Of a DNA stretch of 64,000 nucleotides, positions 17,273-26,038 are shown in pieces (the first letter of the stretch is position 1; every line of letters starts with the position of its first letter). Both the position numbers and the translations under genes were made by a program. The DNA lies in assembly GCF_019655855.1 (NCBI RefSeq), contig NZ_BPFX01000027.1, forward strand, positions 17,787 through 81,786, in the 5' to 3' direction. The notes beneath the pieces were generated by a model that was not told the DNA's origin, did no database searches, and was given only the letters and a program-made list of their open reading frames with translations. Origin of the DNA: Pseudomonas paralcaligenes (lineage in GTDB: Bacteria > Pseudomonadota > Gammaproteobacteria > Pseudomonadales > Pseudomonadaceae).

Positions 17273-18436
17273 ATGAGCAAGGGACGCATCCTCGACATCG
17301 AAATCCTGCGCGCCGTGGCCGTAATGGCCGTGGTGGTGCATCACGCCGTGGGCAACCTGCTGCCCTGGAGTTCGCCCGGCCTGGAGCGGCTGACGGTGTA
17401 CTTCGGCGGCTGGGTGGGCGTCGATCTGTTCTTCGCCATATCCGGCTTCGTGATCGCGCGCAGCCTGCTGCCGCAATTGCAGGCCAGTCGCGACGGCATC
17501 GATGCCTTCCGCATCACGCTGGCGTTCTGGCTGCGCCGTGCCTGGCGCCTCCTGCCCTCGGCCTGGTTGTGGCTGGCCCTGATCCTGGTCGCGGCGGTGG
17601 TGTTTCGGGAGTCGGGATTGTTCGGCAGCGTCCGGGCCAACATCGAGGCGACGGTGGCCGGGGTGCTGCAGGTCGCCAACCTGCGCTTTCTGGAGACGTT
17701 CGGGCGCAGCGAGTACGGTGCGAGCTTCGTCTACTGGACCCTGTCGCTCGAGGAGCAGTTCTACCTGCTGCTGCCCCTGGCGGTCCTGCTGCTGCGCCGC
17801 TGGCTGGTGCCGGTCCTGCTGCTGATCGTGGTCTGGCAGCTGGTGACCGAGCGTACCCTGGCCATGATGGTGTTCCGCTGCGATGGCCTGTTGCTCGGCG
17901 TGCTGCTGGCGATCTGGAGCCGCCATCCGACCTATGCCCTGGCGCGCCCCGTCTTCCTCCAGCGGCTACCGGCGAAGGGAACCCTGCTCCTGCTGGTCGT
18001 CGTCCCGTTCATGGGCCTGCTGGGCTCGGACGTGCTGAAGATCGCATCGCACCGCATGAGCCTGGTGGCCTTGCTCAGCATATTGCTGGTCTGGGTGGCG
18101 TCCTATGACGACGACCTGTTCCTGTTCTCGCCGCTGCGGGGGATATTCGCCTGGTTGGGTTCGCGATCCTATGCGATCTATCTGATCCACATCCCGGCCT
18201 TCTCCCTGACCCGGCAGATCTGGAGGTGGCTGGCGCCGGGGCAGACGGTGGACGAGACCTTCTTCTATCCCTACGTCCTGACGGCCGGCCTGTTGATCCT
18301 GCTGCTCAGCGAGCTGAACTATCGCCTGGTGGAAACCCCGTTGCGTCGGCGCGGCGCGCGAATCGCTGCCCGATTCGCCCGGCAGGAACCGAGCGACACC
18401 GATGCGGACAGGCGCCGGCGCGAGCTTTCCGTCTGA
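17273..18436 (+). CDS. Acyltransferase 3 family membrane protein (OafA-like)
   Basis: This is a 387-residue integral membrane O-acyltransferase. The start at 17273 gives MSKGRILDIEILRAVAVMAV, with the family RxxAxxxV-type first helix and the catalytic-region VVVHHAV. GVDLFFAISGFVIARSLL and YWTLSLEEQFYLLLPL are hallmark segments of the OafA/YrhL family. About ten helices are predicted, and no SGNH domain is appended. Members acetylate surface polysaccharides or lipids; the target here is unknown. It stands alone and converges on the asparaginase gene. Confidence 0.88.
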   Translation: MSKGRILDIEILRAVAVMAVVVHHAVGNLLPWSSPGLERLTVYFGGWVGVDLFFAISGFVIARSLLPQLQASRDGIDAFRITLAFWLRRAWRLLPSAWLWLALILVAAVVFRESGLFGSVRANIEATVAGVLQVANLRFLETFGRSEYGASFVYWTLSLEEQFYLLLPLAVLLLRRWLVPVLLLIVVWQLVTERTLAMMVFRCDGLLLGVLLAIWSRHPTYALARPVFLQRLPAKGTLLLLVVVPFMGLLGSDVLKIASHRMSLVALLSILLVWVASYDDDLFLFSPLRGIFAWLGSRSYAIYLIHIPAFSLTRQIWRWLAPGQTVDETFFYPYVLTAGLLILLLSELNYRLVETPLRRRGARIAARFARQEPSDTDADRRRRELSV

Positions 18437-18494
18437 CGAGACGATCCAGGCGGGAAACCATTTCCGCAGCCATCTCCGGCCTCGTCAACGTCCC

Positions 18495-19487
18495 TCAGTC
18501 CGCCATTTCCCCACAAAGATCATGAGCGAACAGCCGCTCGACCTCTGATCGGGGCAGGCCGGCGCCGAGCAGGCTGAACAGCTTGCCCAGCGCGGCCTCA
18601 CGGGTCATGCCGCCGCCGCTGACCAGGCCGGCCTCGGCCAGGGCGCTGCCGGCGGCGTAGACCTCGAAGTCCACGTGGCCCAGCGGGCACTGGCTGATGG
18701 CGGCCAGCACCACGCCTCGTTCGCGGGCCTCGCGCAGGGCGGCGAGTATCGCCGGGTCGTCCGAGGGGCCGGTGCCGCTTCCGTAGCATTCCAGTAGCAG
18801 GGCTTCGACGCCGTTCGCCAGGGCGGCTTGCAACTGGGTGGCGGTGAGGCCGGGGAACAGCGGTTGCACGGCCAGCGTCACTTCGCGGCGTGGCTGGCGG
18901 TAGTGCAGGGCGGTGGGGAGCGTCTCTTCGTGCACGCCGTGGCGTGGCCTGGCCATGGTGACGAAGGCGTCGAAGGCCTCGCTCTTCATCTTGCTGGCGC
19001 GGGCGCTGTGCAGCAGGTGGCCGTCGAAATACAGGTGCACGCCCGGCAGGCAGCCCTGGTCGAGCGCGGCCAGGGCGCCGAACAGGTTGGGCCAGGCGTC
19101 GCTGCCGGCGGCGCCGGCCGGCAGCATGGAGCCGGTCAGCACGATTGGCACCTGGATGCCCAGCAGCAGGAAGCTCAGCGCCGCGGCGCTGTAGGCCAGG
19201 GTGTCGGTGCCGTGCAGCAGCAGCACGGCGTCGAAGCCTTCCTCGTCCACCGCCTGGACGATGGCATTGCGCATCGCCAGCCAGTTGGCCTGGCGCATGT
19301 TGGCGCTGTCGATGGGCGGCGACAGCTCGCGGAAGCGCCAGGCCGGCGCGGGGCGCTCCGGGTGCAGGGCCTGTTCGGCCTTCAACCGCGCCTCGAAGCC
19401 GGACGCCGGAGCGAGGCCCGACTCGCTCATTTCCATGCCGATGGTGCCGCCGGTGTAGAGCACCAGCAGGTTCTGCGAAGGAGTCAT
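18495..19487 (-). CDS. Type I-like L-asparaginase
   Basis: This hydrolyses asparagine to aspartate and ammonia. The 330-residue protein has both active-site signatures: VLYTGGTIGMEMSESG (first threonine) and LLLHGTDTLAYSAAALSFLL (second threonine and aspartate). There is no signal peptide, so it is a cytoplasmic form (AnsA-like). The N-terminal MTPSQNLLVLY start has no better alternative. The nearby glutaminase and an AGCS amino-acid symporter suggest a small amino-acid catabolism neighbourhood. Confidence 0.93.
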   Translation of the reverse strand: MTPSQNLLVLYTGGTIGMEMSESGLAPASGFEARLKAEQALHPERPAPAWRFRELSPPIDSANMRQANWLAMRNAIVQAVDEEGFDAVLLLHGTDTLAYSAAALSFLLLGIQVPIVLTGSMLPAGAAGSDAWPNLFGALAALDQGCLPGVHLYFDGHLLHSARASKMKSEAFDAFVTMARPRHGVHEETLPTALHYRQPRREVTLAVQPLFPGLTATQLQAALANGVEALLLECYGSGTGPSDDPAILAALREARERGVVLAAISQCPLGHVDFEVYAAGSALAEAGLVSGGGMTREAALGKLFSLLGAGLPRSEVERLFAHDLCGEMAD

Positions 19488-19562
19488 GCGCTTATTCCAA
19501 CAGTAGCGGTACGGGTCTGGATAGCCCGAGTGTAACGGCGTGGGCGCCGAGGCGGGGCAAAC

Positions 19563-19589
19563 AAAAAGGGGGCTGCGCGCCCCCTTTTT
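19563..19589. terminator. Rho-independent terminator of the AGCS symporter gene
   Basis: AAAAAGGGGG, a 7-base loop and CCCCCTTTTT form a perfect 10-bp stem with terminal A and T runs. It lies just downstream of the minus-strand AGCS gene, which ends at 19605, and upstream of the asparaginase start. Confidence 0.92.
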
Positions 19590-19604
19590 ATTACACCGGA
19601 TGAC

Positions 19605-21053
19605 TCAGCGCTGGTGCAGGCTGTGGCTCAGGGCGACGTGCTCGTCGGCGCTGGCTGGCTGCGGGTTGGCCGGCCAGGCGACGGGGTCGAGGTCCAGGTC
19701 GGCGAAGTCCTTCGGATCGAACACCGGGGTGGCGATGCCGGCGGCGCGCTGGCGGTCGTAGTCGCGCATCAGGCGCAGGCCGACCTTGATCAGCATGGCC
19801 AGGGCGGCCAGGTTGACGAAGGCCAGGCAGGTCATGGTGATGTCGGCGAAGGCGAACACGGTGCCCAGGTTCTGCATCGAGCCCCAGAAGATCAGCGCCA
19901 GCACCAGGCCGCGATACACCAGCAGCGGGGTGCGGCCACGGCCGACGAGGAACTGCAGGGCGTTCTCGCCGAGGTAGTAGTTGTAGAGGATGCAGGTGAA
20001 CACGAACAGGCTCAGCGCCACGCTGACGAAGATCCGGCCCCAGTCGCCGACCACGGCGGCCAGCGAGTTCTGGGTGAGGACGATGCCGTCGCCCTCGAAG
20101 CCCGGGGTGTAGAAGCCGGACAGCAGGATCAGCAGGGCGGTGCAGGTGCAGATCACGAAGGTGTCGAGGAACACGCTGAACGCCTGGACCACGCCCTGCG
20201 CGACCGGGTGTTTCACGGCGGCCACGGCGGCCACGTTCGGGGCGCTGCCGAGGCCCGCCTCGTTGGCGAACACGCCGCGCTTCACACCCATCACGATGGC
20301 GCTGCCGAGCAGGCCGGCGAAGGCCGGCTCCAGGCCGAAGGCGCTCTTGACGATGGTCACCAGCATGTCCGGCACCAGTTCGATCTGGCTGACGATCACG
20401 TACAGGGTCACGGCGATGTAGGCCAGGGTCTTGACCGGCACCAGCAGGTCGGAGACAGCGGCGATGCGCTTGATCCCGCCGATGAACACCAGGCCCAGCA
20501 GCACGGCCAGGGCCAGGCCGGTGTAGTGCACCGGGAAGCCGAAGGCGTTCTCCAGCGAGTGGGTCACGGTGAAGGACTGCAGGCCGTTGAAGGCGAAGCC
20601 GTAGGTGACCAGCAGGAGCACGGCGAAGGTCAGCGCCATCCAGCGCAGCTTCAGGCCGTGCTGGATGTAGTAGGCCGGGCCGCCGCGGTACAGGCCGTCG
20701 CCGTCGGCGCGCTTGTAGGCCTGGGCCAGGGTGCACTCGAAGAAGCTGCTGGACATGCCGACCAGGGCGGTCACCCACATCCAGAACACCGCGCCCGGGC
20801 CGCCGAGGGTCACGGCGACGCCCACACCGGCGATGTTGCCGGCGCCGACGCGGCCGGCGAGGCTCAGCATCAGGGCCTGGAACGAACTCAACTGGCCGGC
20901 GCTGCCACGGATCGAGTCCTTGAACACGCTGAACATGTGGCCGAAGTGGCGGAACTGGACGAAGCGCGAGCGGAGGGTGAAGTAGCTGCCCAGACCCACG
21001 ATCAGCACGATCAGCAGTTTTCCGGACAGGAAATCGTTGAGCATTTCCAGCAT
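19605..21053 (-). CDS. Alanine/glycine:cation symporter (AGCS family)
   Basis: This is a 482-residue sodium-dependent amino-acid carrier. The start at 21053 gives MLEMLNDFLSGKLLIVLIVG. A longer in-frame start would precede the conserved N-terminus and run into the divergent promoter region. Family motifs include SLAGRVGAGNIAGVGVAV, with the AGCS glycine-rich signature near residues 65-85, and GGPGAVFWMWVTAL. NEAGLGSAPNVAAVAA lies mid-protein. About eleven helices are predicted. It diverges from the glutaminase gene. Confidence 0.93.
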   Translation of the reverse strand: MLEMLNDFLSGKLLIVLIVGLGSYFTLRSRFVQFRHFGHMFSVFKDSIRGSAGQLSSFQALMLSLAGRVGAGNIAGVGVAVTLGGPGAVFWMWVTALVGMSSSFFECTLAQAYKRADGDGLYRGGPAYYIQHGLKLRWMALTFAVLLLVTYGFAFNGLQSFTVTHSLENAFGFPVHYTGLALAVLLGLVFIGGIKRIAAVSDLLVPVKTLAYIAVTLYVIVSQIELVPDMLVTIVKSAFGLEPAFAGLLGSAIVMGVKRGVFANEAGLGSAPNVAAVAAVKHPVAQGVVQAFSVFLDTFVICTCTALLILLSGFYTPGFEGDGIVLTQNSLAAVVGDWGRIFVSVALSLFVFTCILYNYYLGENALQFLVGRGRTPLLVYRGLVLALIFWGSMQNLGTVFAFADITMTCLAFVNLAALAMLIKVGLRLMRDYDRQRAAGIATPVFDPKDFADLDLDPVAWPANPQPASADEHVALSHSLHQR

Positions 21054-21331
21054 GGCGAGGACCTCGATTCTTATTGTTCGACTGGACGGAAGAACACGGC
21101 GCTGCCGTGGACGGGCATGGTCGACCCGGCGTCCACCCCGGGCAATTTCGCGGACTGTGGCGATATGACGCGAGTTGGCGCTCAAAAAGCGTCTCTAGCG
21201 TCACAATAGGGCACTCACCCGCACAGGCACCGAGCCGTCTGTCATGCGTGTTTCGAGCTGGCCCGACACAACTGTGATGATGCGCCGCACGTGTGCGTCT
21301 ATGTCGGCACCCACCTATGGAGAAGCCGAGC

Positions 21332-22252
21332 ATGCAGGCACTGCTGAACGAAATCCTGGACCAGGTGCGCCCGCTGCTGGGCCAGGGCGAGCTGGCCGAC
21401 TACATCCCCGCGCTGGCCGAGGTGCCGGCCGATCGCCTGGGCATCGCCGTGCAGGGCGTGGATGGCAGTCTGTGGCAGGCCGGCGATGCCGCCGAAGCGT
21501 TCTCGATCCAGAGTATTTCCAAGGTGTTCAGCCTGGTGCAGGCCATCCAGCGTTGCGGCGAAGACATCTGGCTGCGCCTGGGGCACGAGCCGTCCGGCCA
21601 GCCGTTCAACTCGCTGGTGCAACTGGAGTTCGAGCGCGGCCGCCCGCGCAACCCGTTCATCAACGCCGGCGCCCTGGTGATCTGCGACATCAACCAGTCG
21701 CGCTTCGCCGCGCCGACACTGTCCATGCGCGATCTCGTGCGCCGCCTGTCCGGCAACCCGCTGCTGGTGTCGGACGAGCGGGTCGCCGAGTCGGAATACC
21801 AGCACCGTGCGCGCAACGCCGCGGCGGCCTACCTGATGCAGGCCTTCGGCAATTTCCACAACGAGGTCGAAACGGTGCTGCGCAGCTACTTCCACCATTG
21901 CGCCCTGGCCATGAACTGCGTGGACCTGGCCCGCGCCTGCGCCTTCCTGGCCAACCAGGGCATCTGCCCGCGCAGCGGCGAGCGGGTGCTGACGGCCCGG
22001 CAGACCCAGCAGGTCAACGCCATCATGGCGACCAGTGGCCTGTACGACGAAGCCGGCAACTTCGCCTACCGGGTCGGCCTGCCAGGCAAGAGCGGTGTCG
22101 GTGGCGGTATCGTCGCGGTGGTGCCGGGGCGTTTCAGCCTGTGCGTGTGGTCGCCGGAGCTGAACGCCGCCGGCAATTCCCTGGCCGGCATGGCGACCCT
22201 GGAGGCCCTCAGCGCGCGGATCGGCTGGTCGGTGTTCGCCCCGCTTGGCTGA
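21332..22252 (+). CDS. glsB: Glutaminase
   Basis: This hydrolyses glutamine to glutamate and ammonia. The 306-residue protein belongs to the serine-dependent beta-lactamase-like glutaminase family. The catalytic SxxK motif is [15 protein letters not shown] near residues 66-80. [14 protein letters not shown] and [13 protein letters not shown] also match the family. The start at 21332 ([19 protein letters not shown]) has GGAG about ten bases upstream. It is followed 48 bp later by a helix-turn-helix regulator on the same strand. Confidence 0.95.
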   Translation: MQALLNEILDQVRPLLGQGELADYIPALAEVPADRLGIAVQGVDGSLWQAGDAAEAFSIQSISKVFSLVQAIQRCGEDIWLRLGHEPSGQPFNSLVQLEFERGRPRNPFINAGALVICDINQSRFAAPTLSMRDLVRRLSGNPLLVSDERVAESEYQHRARNAAAAYLMQAFGNFHNEVETVLRSYFHHCALAMNCVDLARACAFLANQGICPRSGERVLTARQTQQVNAIMATSGLYDEAGNFAYRVGLPGKSGVGGGIVAVVPGRFSLCVWSPELNAAGNSLAGMATLEALSARIGWSVFAPLG

Positions 22253-22300
22253 CCGGTGTCGATGCTAGACTCGCGCCGCGCGCATCATCAGGAGAGGCCC

Positions 22301-23113
22301 GTGTCGCAAGCCCTCGGCAACAACCTCAAGCTGCTCTGCAGCCACTACCGGTCCATCGCGGAGGTATGCCGCAAGCTGGCGATCAACCGGGCCCAGTTCA
22401 ACAAGTACCTCGGCGGCCAGAGCCGCCCCACGCCGTACAACCTCAAGCGCATCTGCGACTTCTTCGGCGTCGAGGACTACGAGCTGATGCTGCCGCCGGA
22501 GCAGTTCGCCCGGCTGCTCGGCGTGCGCGCCGACCGCGCCCAGGCGCAGGCCGCCAGCGATCCCCTGCTGGAACTGTTCGCCCCGCTGCGCGAGCACTCC
22601 AGTTCGCTGGCGCGCTACTGCGGCTACTACTTCGAGTATTCCAACTGCATGTCGGTACCCGGCCAGGTGCTGCTGTCGCTGGTGCATCTGCGCGAGGAAC
22701 GCGGCAACTACGTGTTCGAGCGCCAGGAGAGGCAGGAGCGCGCGCGGGGCGGCGACGCCGAGGACTGGGTGCGCTGCCGCTATCTGGGCGCGGCCTTCTA
22801 CCTGCAGGACCGGCTGTTCCTCATCGACTACGAGTCGCTCACCGGCAACGAGATGAGCCAGACCATCCTCATCCCCAGCTTCAAGAGCCGCATCACTCGC
22901 CTCAACGGCCTGAAGACCGGCGTTTCCAGCGGCGACCGGCGCACCCCGGCCTGCACCCGGGTGGTCTGGCACTACCTCGGCGAGGAGATCAACCGGGTCA
23001 ACGCCTATCGCCAGGTGATGCTCTACCCGCCAGAGGATGCGCGCATCGACGACGACATCCGCCAGCGTCTGTCCGGCGCGCATATCCGCGACGGTCTGTT
23101 CGAGATCGAATAG
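22301..23113 (+). CDS. XRE-type helix-turn-helix regulator
   Basis: This is a 270-residue protein with an N-terminal Cro/CI-type helix-turn-helix: ALGNNLKLLCSHYRSIAEVC and INRAQFNKYLGGQSRPTPYN (residues 4-50). A long C-terminal region with no clear ligand-binding signature follows. The GTG start at 22301 is chosen because GGAGAGG lies four to ten bases upstream and the HTH begins at once. The upstream ATG at 22256 overlaps the glsB stop region. It probably forms a unit with glsB; its targets are unknown. Confidence 0.85.
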   Translation: MSQALGNNLKLLCSHYRSIAEVCRKLAINRAQFNKYLGGQSRPTPYNLKRICDFFGVEDYELMLPPEQFARLLGVRADRAQAQAASDPLLELFAPLREHSSSLARYCGYYFEYSNCMSVPGQVLLSLVHLREERGNYVFERQERQERARGGDAEDWVRCRYLGAAFYLQDRLFLIDYESLTGNEMSQTILIPSFKSRITRLNGLKTGVSSGDRRTPACTRVVWHYLGEEINRVNAYRQVMLYPPEDARIDDDIRQRLSGAHIRDGLFEIE

Positions 23114-23141
23114 CCCAGGACAGGTGGCAGGCCGCCGCGGC

Positions 23142-23330
23142 TTACAGGCTGCGCGGCAGCCACACGATCATCGCCAGGCAGAACACCGAGAGCGCGATGC
23201 AGAACCAGAGGAAGCGCCGCTGCCGGCGCTGCTGGGGACGGTCGGTGGGCAGGGGCATGCCGCAACCGTCGCAGGCGACGGCCTGCTCCGGTTGCGAGCG
23301 CTGGCAGTACAGGCAGGTGCGCGTGGCCAT
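23142..23330 (-). CDS. dnrP: DnrP-like small zinc-ribbon membrane protein
   Basis: This 62-residue protein has two CxxC pairs (CLYCQ at residues 6-10 and CDGCG at 20-24), an arginine-rich linker QQRRQRRF and one C-terminal membrane helix (WFCIALSVFCLAMIVWL). A protein of this design is found immediately downstream of dnr in Pseudomonas and is named DnrP. Here it follows dnr after 4 bp on the same strand. The biochemical role is unknown. Confidence 0.85.
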   Translation of the reverse strand: MATRTCLYCQRSQPEQAVACDGCGMPLPTDRPQQRRQRRFLWFCIALSVFCLAMIVWLPRSL

Positions 23331-23334
23331 GGCG

Positions 23335-24018
23335 CTACTCGAACTGCTCGAGACGCTGGCGATCGAGGATGCGGATGACCTTCGCCTGCTGGGTGATGAT
23401 GCCTTCGTCGATCAGGCGGCGGATGATCCGCGAGAAGGTTTCCGGCTGGATCGACAGGTGCCCGGCGATCAGCTGCCGGGCCATCGGCAGCTCCAGCTCC
23501 GGTTCCTCGCTCTGGCTGCGCGCCAGCTGGGTGAGCAGGTAGCGCACCACGCGGTGGGTGGCGTTCTTCAGCGACAGCGTCTCGATCTCGTTGATGCGCT
23601 GGTGCAGGCGGATGCACAGCTTGCCGAGCAGGGCGAAGGTCAGCCGCGAGTTGCCCTGCAGCAGGCGCATGTAGGTGGTGTTGGAGAAGCGGTACAGCTG
23701 CACCGGGCCGAGCGCCTGGGCCGAGGCCACGTAGTCGGGGGTGTCCATCAGCATCATCGCTTCGGCGAAGGTCTGCCGCTCGCCGATGACCTCGAACACC
23801 TTCTCCTGGCCGTCCGGCGTCAGGCGGTAGATTTTCACCGCGCCGGCGATGACGAAGAAGAACGCGTGCGCCGGCTCGCCCTGCATGAACAGGATGTCGC
23901 CCCTGTCCAGGTTGAGCAGCTGGCTGTCGGCGAGCAGTTCGTCCAGCTGCTCGTCGGACATCGGCTCGAACAGGTGGTGGCTGCGCAGGATCTGGTGGTG
24001 CACGCGGTGCAGCCCCAT
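23335..24018 (-). CDS. dnr: DNR, NO-responsive Crp/Fnr-family regulator of denitrification
   Basis: DNR activates nir, nor and nos genes in response to NO. The start at 24018 gives a 227-residue protein, the size of P. aeruginosa DNR, starting MGLHRVHHQILRSHHLFEP. An in-frame ATG at 24078 also has a GGAG seven bases upstream and would add 20 residues overlapping the upstream gene by 11 bp. The cAMP-like sensor fold includes GEPAHAFFFVIAGAVKIYRL. The dimer-helix stretch EIETLSLKNATHRVVRYLL follows. The DNA-recognition helix reads SIQPETFSRIIRRL, with the FNR-type Glu-x-x-Ser-Arg triad. No N-terminal cysteine cluster is present, as expected for DNR. Confidence 0.93.
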   Translation of the reverse strand: MGLHRVHHQILRSHHLFEPMSDEQLDELLADSQLLNLDRGDILFMQGEPAHAFFFVIAGAVKIYRLTPDGQEKVFEVIGERQTFAEAMMLMDTPDYVASAQALGPVQLYRFSNTTYMRLLQGNSRLTFALLGKLCIRLHQRINEIETLSLKNATHRVVRYLLTQLARSQSEEPELELPMARQLIAGHLSIQPETFSRIIRRLIDEGIITQQAKVIRILDRQRLEQFE

Positions 24019-24067
24019 GGTCGGGTCCTGGCCGCCCGAGGTGGCGATCATCCGGGTCGGGATGGTG

Positions 24068-24775
24068 TTATCGAGCATGGTCGGTCTCCGGTGGTTCGGC
24101 GTAGCGGGCGATGCCGTCCAGGTCGAGCAGCGCCACGTGCTGGCGCCCCAGTTCGAGCAGTCCGCGTTCCTTCCAGGCGCTGAGCAGGCGGCTGACGGTG
24201 TGCAGAGTGGTGCCGGTCATCTCCGCGAGGTTCTGTCGCGACAGCGGGAAATCGATGCTGACGCCGGTGGCCGTGCTGCGCCCGAACTGCTGCGCCAGGC
24301 GTAGCAGGGCATGCGCCAGGCGCTGCTCGACGCGCTCGGTGGACAGCTCGCGGATGCGCTGGTGGGCATCCTGCAGGCGCTTGCCGACGGCCTGCACCAC
24401 GTGTTCGGTCAGGTGCGTGCAGACCCGGCTCAGCGGCTCCCACTGGGCCGAGGGCCAGCGCAGCGCGCAGCTGTCCTCCACGGCGACGGCGGACGCCGGG
24501 AAATGGCTCATCGCCATGGCTCGGGCGATGCCGAACAGCTCGCCGCTGCATACGTAGCGCACCACCACGCGCTCGCCGGCCGGGGTCAGCTGGGAGATCT
24601 GCAGGTGGCCGCCGAGCAGGAAGAAGAAATGCCGGGCGGGCTCGCCCTGCTGGAAGACGAATTCGCCCTTGAGGAAGTGGCATTCCTGCGCGTGCGCCAG
24701 CGCTTCCCTGAGCTCGCTGTCGCTCAGTGGCGAGAACAGAGGCAGGCGTGCTATCAGCTCGAGCTCGGGTGGCAT
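24068..24775 (-). CDS. Second Crp/Fnr-family regulator, paired with dnr
   Basis: This 235-residue Crp/Fnr protein starts MPPELELIARLPLFSPLSDS. It has a cNMP-like sensor fold (KGEFVFQQGEPARHFFFLLG) and a C-terminal helix-turn-helix. The recognition helix is GTTLHTVSRLLSAWKERG. Ser and Arg of the FNR triad are kept, but histidine replaces the usual glutamate. There is no iron-sulfur cysteine cluster. Its 3' end reaches into the longer possible reading frame of dnr, so the two genes form one unit. It diverges from nirK, whose promoter contains an unusual dyad. It is probably a nitrite/NO-related regulator, but the ligand is unknown. Confidence 0.85.
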   Translation of the reverse strand: MPPELELIARLPLFSPLSDSELREALAHAQECHFLKGEFVFQQGEPARHFFFLLGGHLQISQLTPAGERVVVRYVCSGELFGIARAMAMSHFPASAVAVEDSCALRWPSAQWEPLSRVCTHLTEHVVQAVGKRLQDAHQRIRELSTERVEQRLAHALLRLAQQFGRSTATGVSIDFPLSRQNLAEMTGTTLHTVSRLLSAWKERGLLELGRQHVALLDLDGIARYAEPPETDHAR

Positions 24776-24864
24776 AGGGCACCAGATTGGGGCAGTGCGG
24801 CGGATGAGCTGATCGTAGCGCGCCGCTCGACTGCACCGGTGCGGTATGTTGTCGCTGCCCACCC

Positions 24865-24888
24865 CTTCTTTGTCCCAGGACAAAGAAG
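24865..24888. promoter_or_regulatory. 24-bp perfect dyad upstream of nirK, with an FNR/DNR-like core
   Basis: CTTCTTTGTCC and its exact inverse GGACAAAGAAG flank a 2-base centre. The inner part, TTGTC-CCAG-GACAA (24870-24883), has the length and spacing of Crp/Fnr-type boxes but half-sites TTGTC rather than TTGAT or TTGAC. The centre is about 66 bases before the nirK ATG and about 101 bases before the divergent Crp/Fnr gene. An activator position near -41.5 would place a nirK transcription start about 25 bases before the ATG. Confidence 0.75.
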
Positions 24889-24942
24889 CCGGCGTCGCGA
24901 TGCCCTGCAATGGTGTCAGCCAACCTAAAAAGGGAAGACGCC

Positions 24943-26028
24943 ATGAAAGCTTTCAAACCCCTGCTGATCGCCAGCGCCATCGCCCTGTGCTTTTCCAGCA
25001 CCTCGCTGCTTGCGGACACCACCGACGGCCTGCAGCGGGTCAAGGTCGATCTGGTCGCGCCGCCGCAGGTGCATGCCCATGAGCAGGCCACCACCAGCAA
25101 GCCCAAGGTCGTGCAGTTCCGCATGGTCATCCAGGAGAAGAAGGTGGTGATCGACAACCAGGGCACCACCCTGCAGGCGATGACCTTCGACGGCTCCATG
25201 CCCGGCCCGACCATGGTGGTGCACGAGGGCGACTACGTGGAGCTGACCCTGGTCAACCCCGCCACCAACGCCATGCCGCACAACATCGACTTCCACGCCG
25301 CCACCGGTGCCCTCGGCGGCGCCAAGCTGACCCAGGTGGCCCCGGGCGAGGAGGCGGTGCTGCGCTTCAAGGCCGACCGCAGCGGCACCTTCGTCTACCA
25401 CTGTGCGCCGGAAGGCATGGTCGCCTGGCACGTGGTCGCCGGCATGAGCGGCACCCTGATGGTGCTGCCGCGCGAAGGCCTGAAGGACCCGGACGGCAAG
25501 CCGCTGCACTACGACCGCGCCTACACCATCGGCGAGTTCGACCTGTACATCCCGAAGGACGCCGACGGCAAGTACAAGGACTACCCGGACCTCGCCTCCA
25601 GCTACGCGGACACCCGCGATGTGATGCGCACCCTGACCCCGACCCATGTGGTGTTCAACGGCAAGGTGGGTTCGCTGACCGGCGAGAACGCCATGACCGC
25701 CAAGGTCGGTGAGACCGTGCTGTTCATCCACTCCCAGGCCAACCGCGACACCCGTCCGCACCTGATCGGCGGCCACGGCGACTGGGTCTGGGAGACCGGC
25801 AAGTTCGCCAACGCGCCGGAGAAGAACCTGGAGACCTGGTTCATCCGTGGCGGCTCGGCGGGCGCGGCGCTGTACACCTTCAAGCAGCCCGGGGTGTACG
25901 CCTACGTCAACCACAACCTGATCGAGGCGATGGAGCTGGGCGCCGCCGGCCACGTCAAGGTCGAGGGCGAGTGGAACGACGACCTGATGAAGCAGATCAA
26001 GGCTCCCGGCCCGATCACTTCCAAGTAA
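24943..26028 (+). CDS. nirK: Copper-containing nitrite reductase
   Basis: This reduces nitrite to NO in the periplasm as a trimeric two-cupredoxin-domain enzyme. The start at 24943 ([20 protein letters not shown]) is preceded by AGGGA and gives a Sec signal peptide. The mature protein has type 1 copper ligands in [26 protein letters not shown] (His, Cys, His, Met), and type 2 ligands including the aspartate/histidine pair of the first motif, [13 protein letters not shown] and [10 protein letters not shown]. The 361-residue length is normal for class I NirK. nirV follows after 10 bp. Confidence 0.97.
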   Translation: MKAFKPLLIASAIALCFSSTSLLADTTDGLQRVKVDLVAPPQVHAHEQATTSKPKVVQFRMVIQEKKVVIDNQGTTLQAMTFDGSMPGPTMVVHEGDYVELTLVNPATNAMPHNIDFHAATGALGGAKLTQVAPGEEAVLRFKADRSGTFVYHCAPEGMVAWHVVAGMSGTLMVLPREGLKDPDGKPLHYDRAYTIGEFDLYIPKDADGKYKDYPDLASSYADTRDVMRTLTPTHVVFNGKVGSLTGENAMTAKVGETVLFIHSQANRDTRPHLIGGHGDWVWETGKFANAPEKNLETWFIRGGSAGAALYTFKQPGVYAYVNHNLIEAMELGAAGHVKVEGEWNDDLMKQIKAPGPITSK

Positions 26029-26038
26029 GGGCGTGGCG

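Noticed and set aside
16987..17298. 103-codon minus-strand frame between the gamma-carbonic anhydrase-like and acyltransferase genes
   Set aside because: It overlaps both neighbours antisense and has no recognisable domain or ribosome-binding site. I see nothing definite in 17057-17272.
23335..24078. DNR start at 24078
   Set aside because: It has a usable GGAG, but the 20 added residues are outside the family. The start at 24018 gives the standard 227 residues. The longer form cannot be fully excluded.
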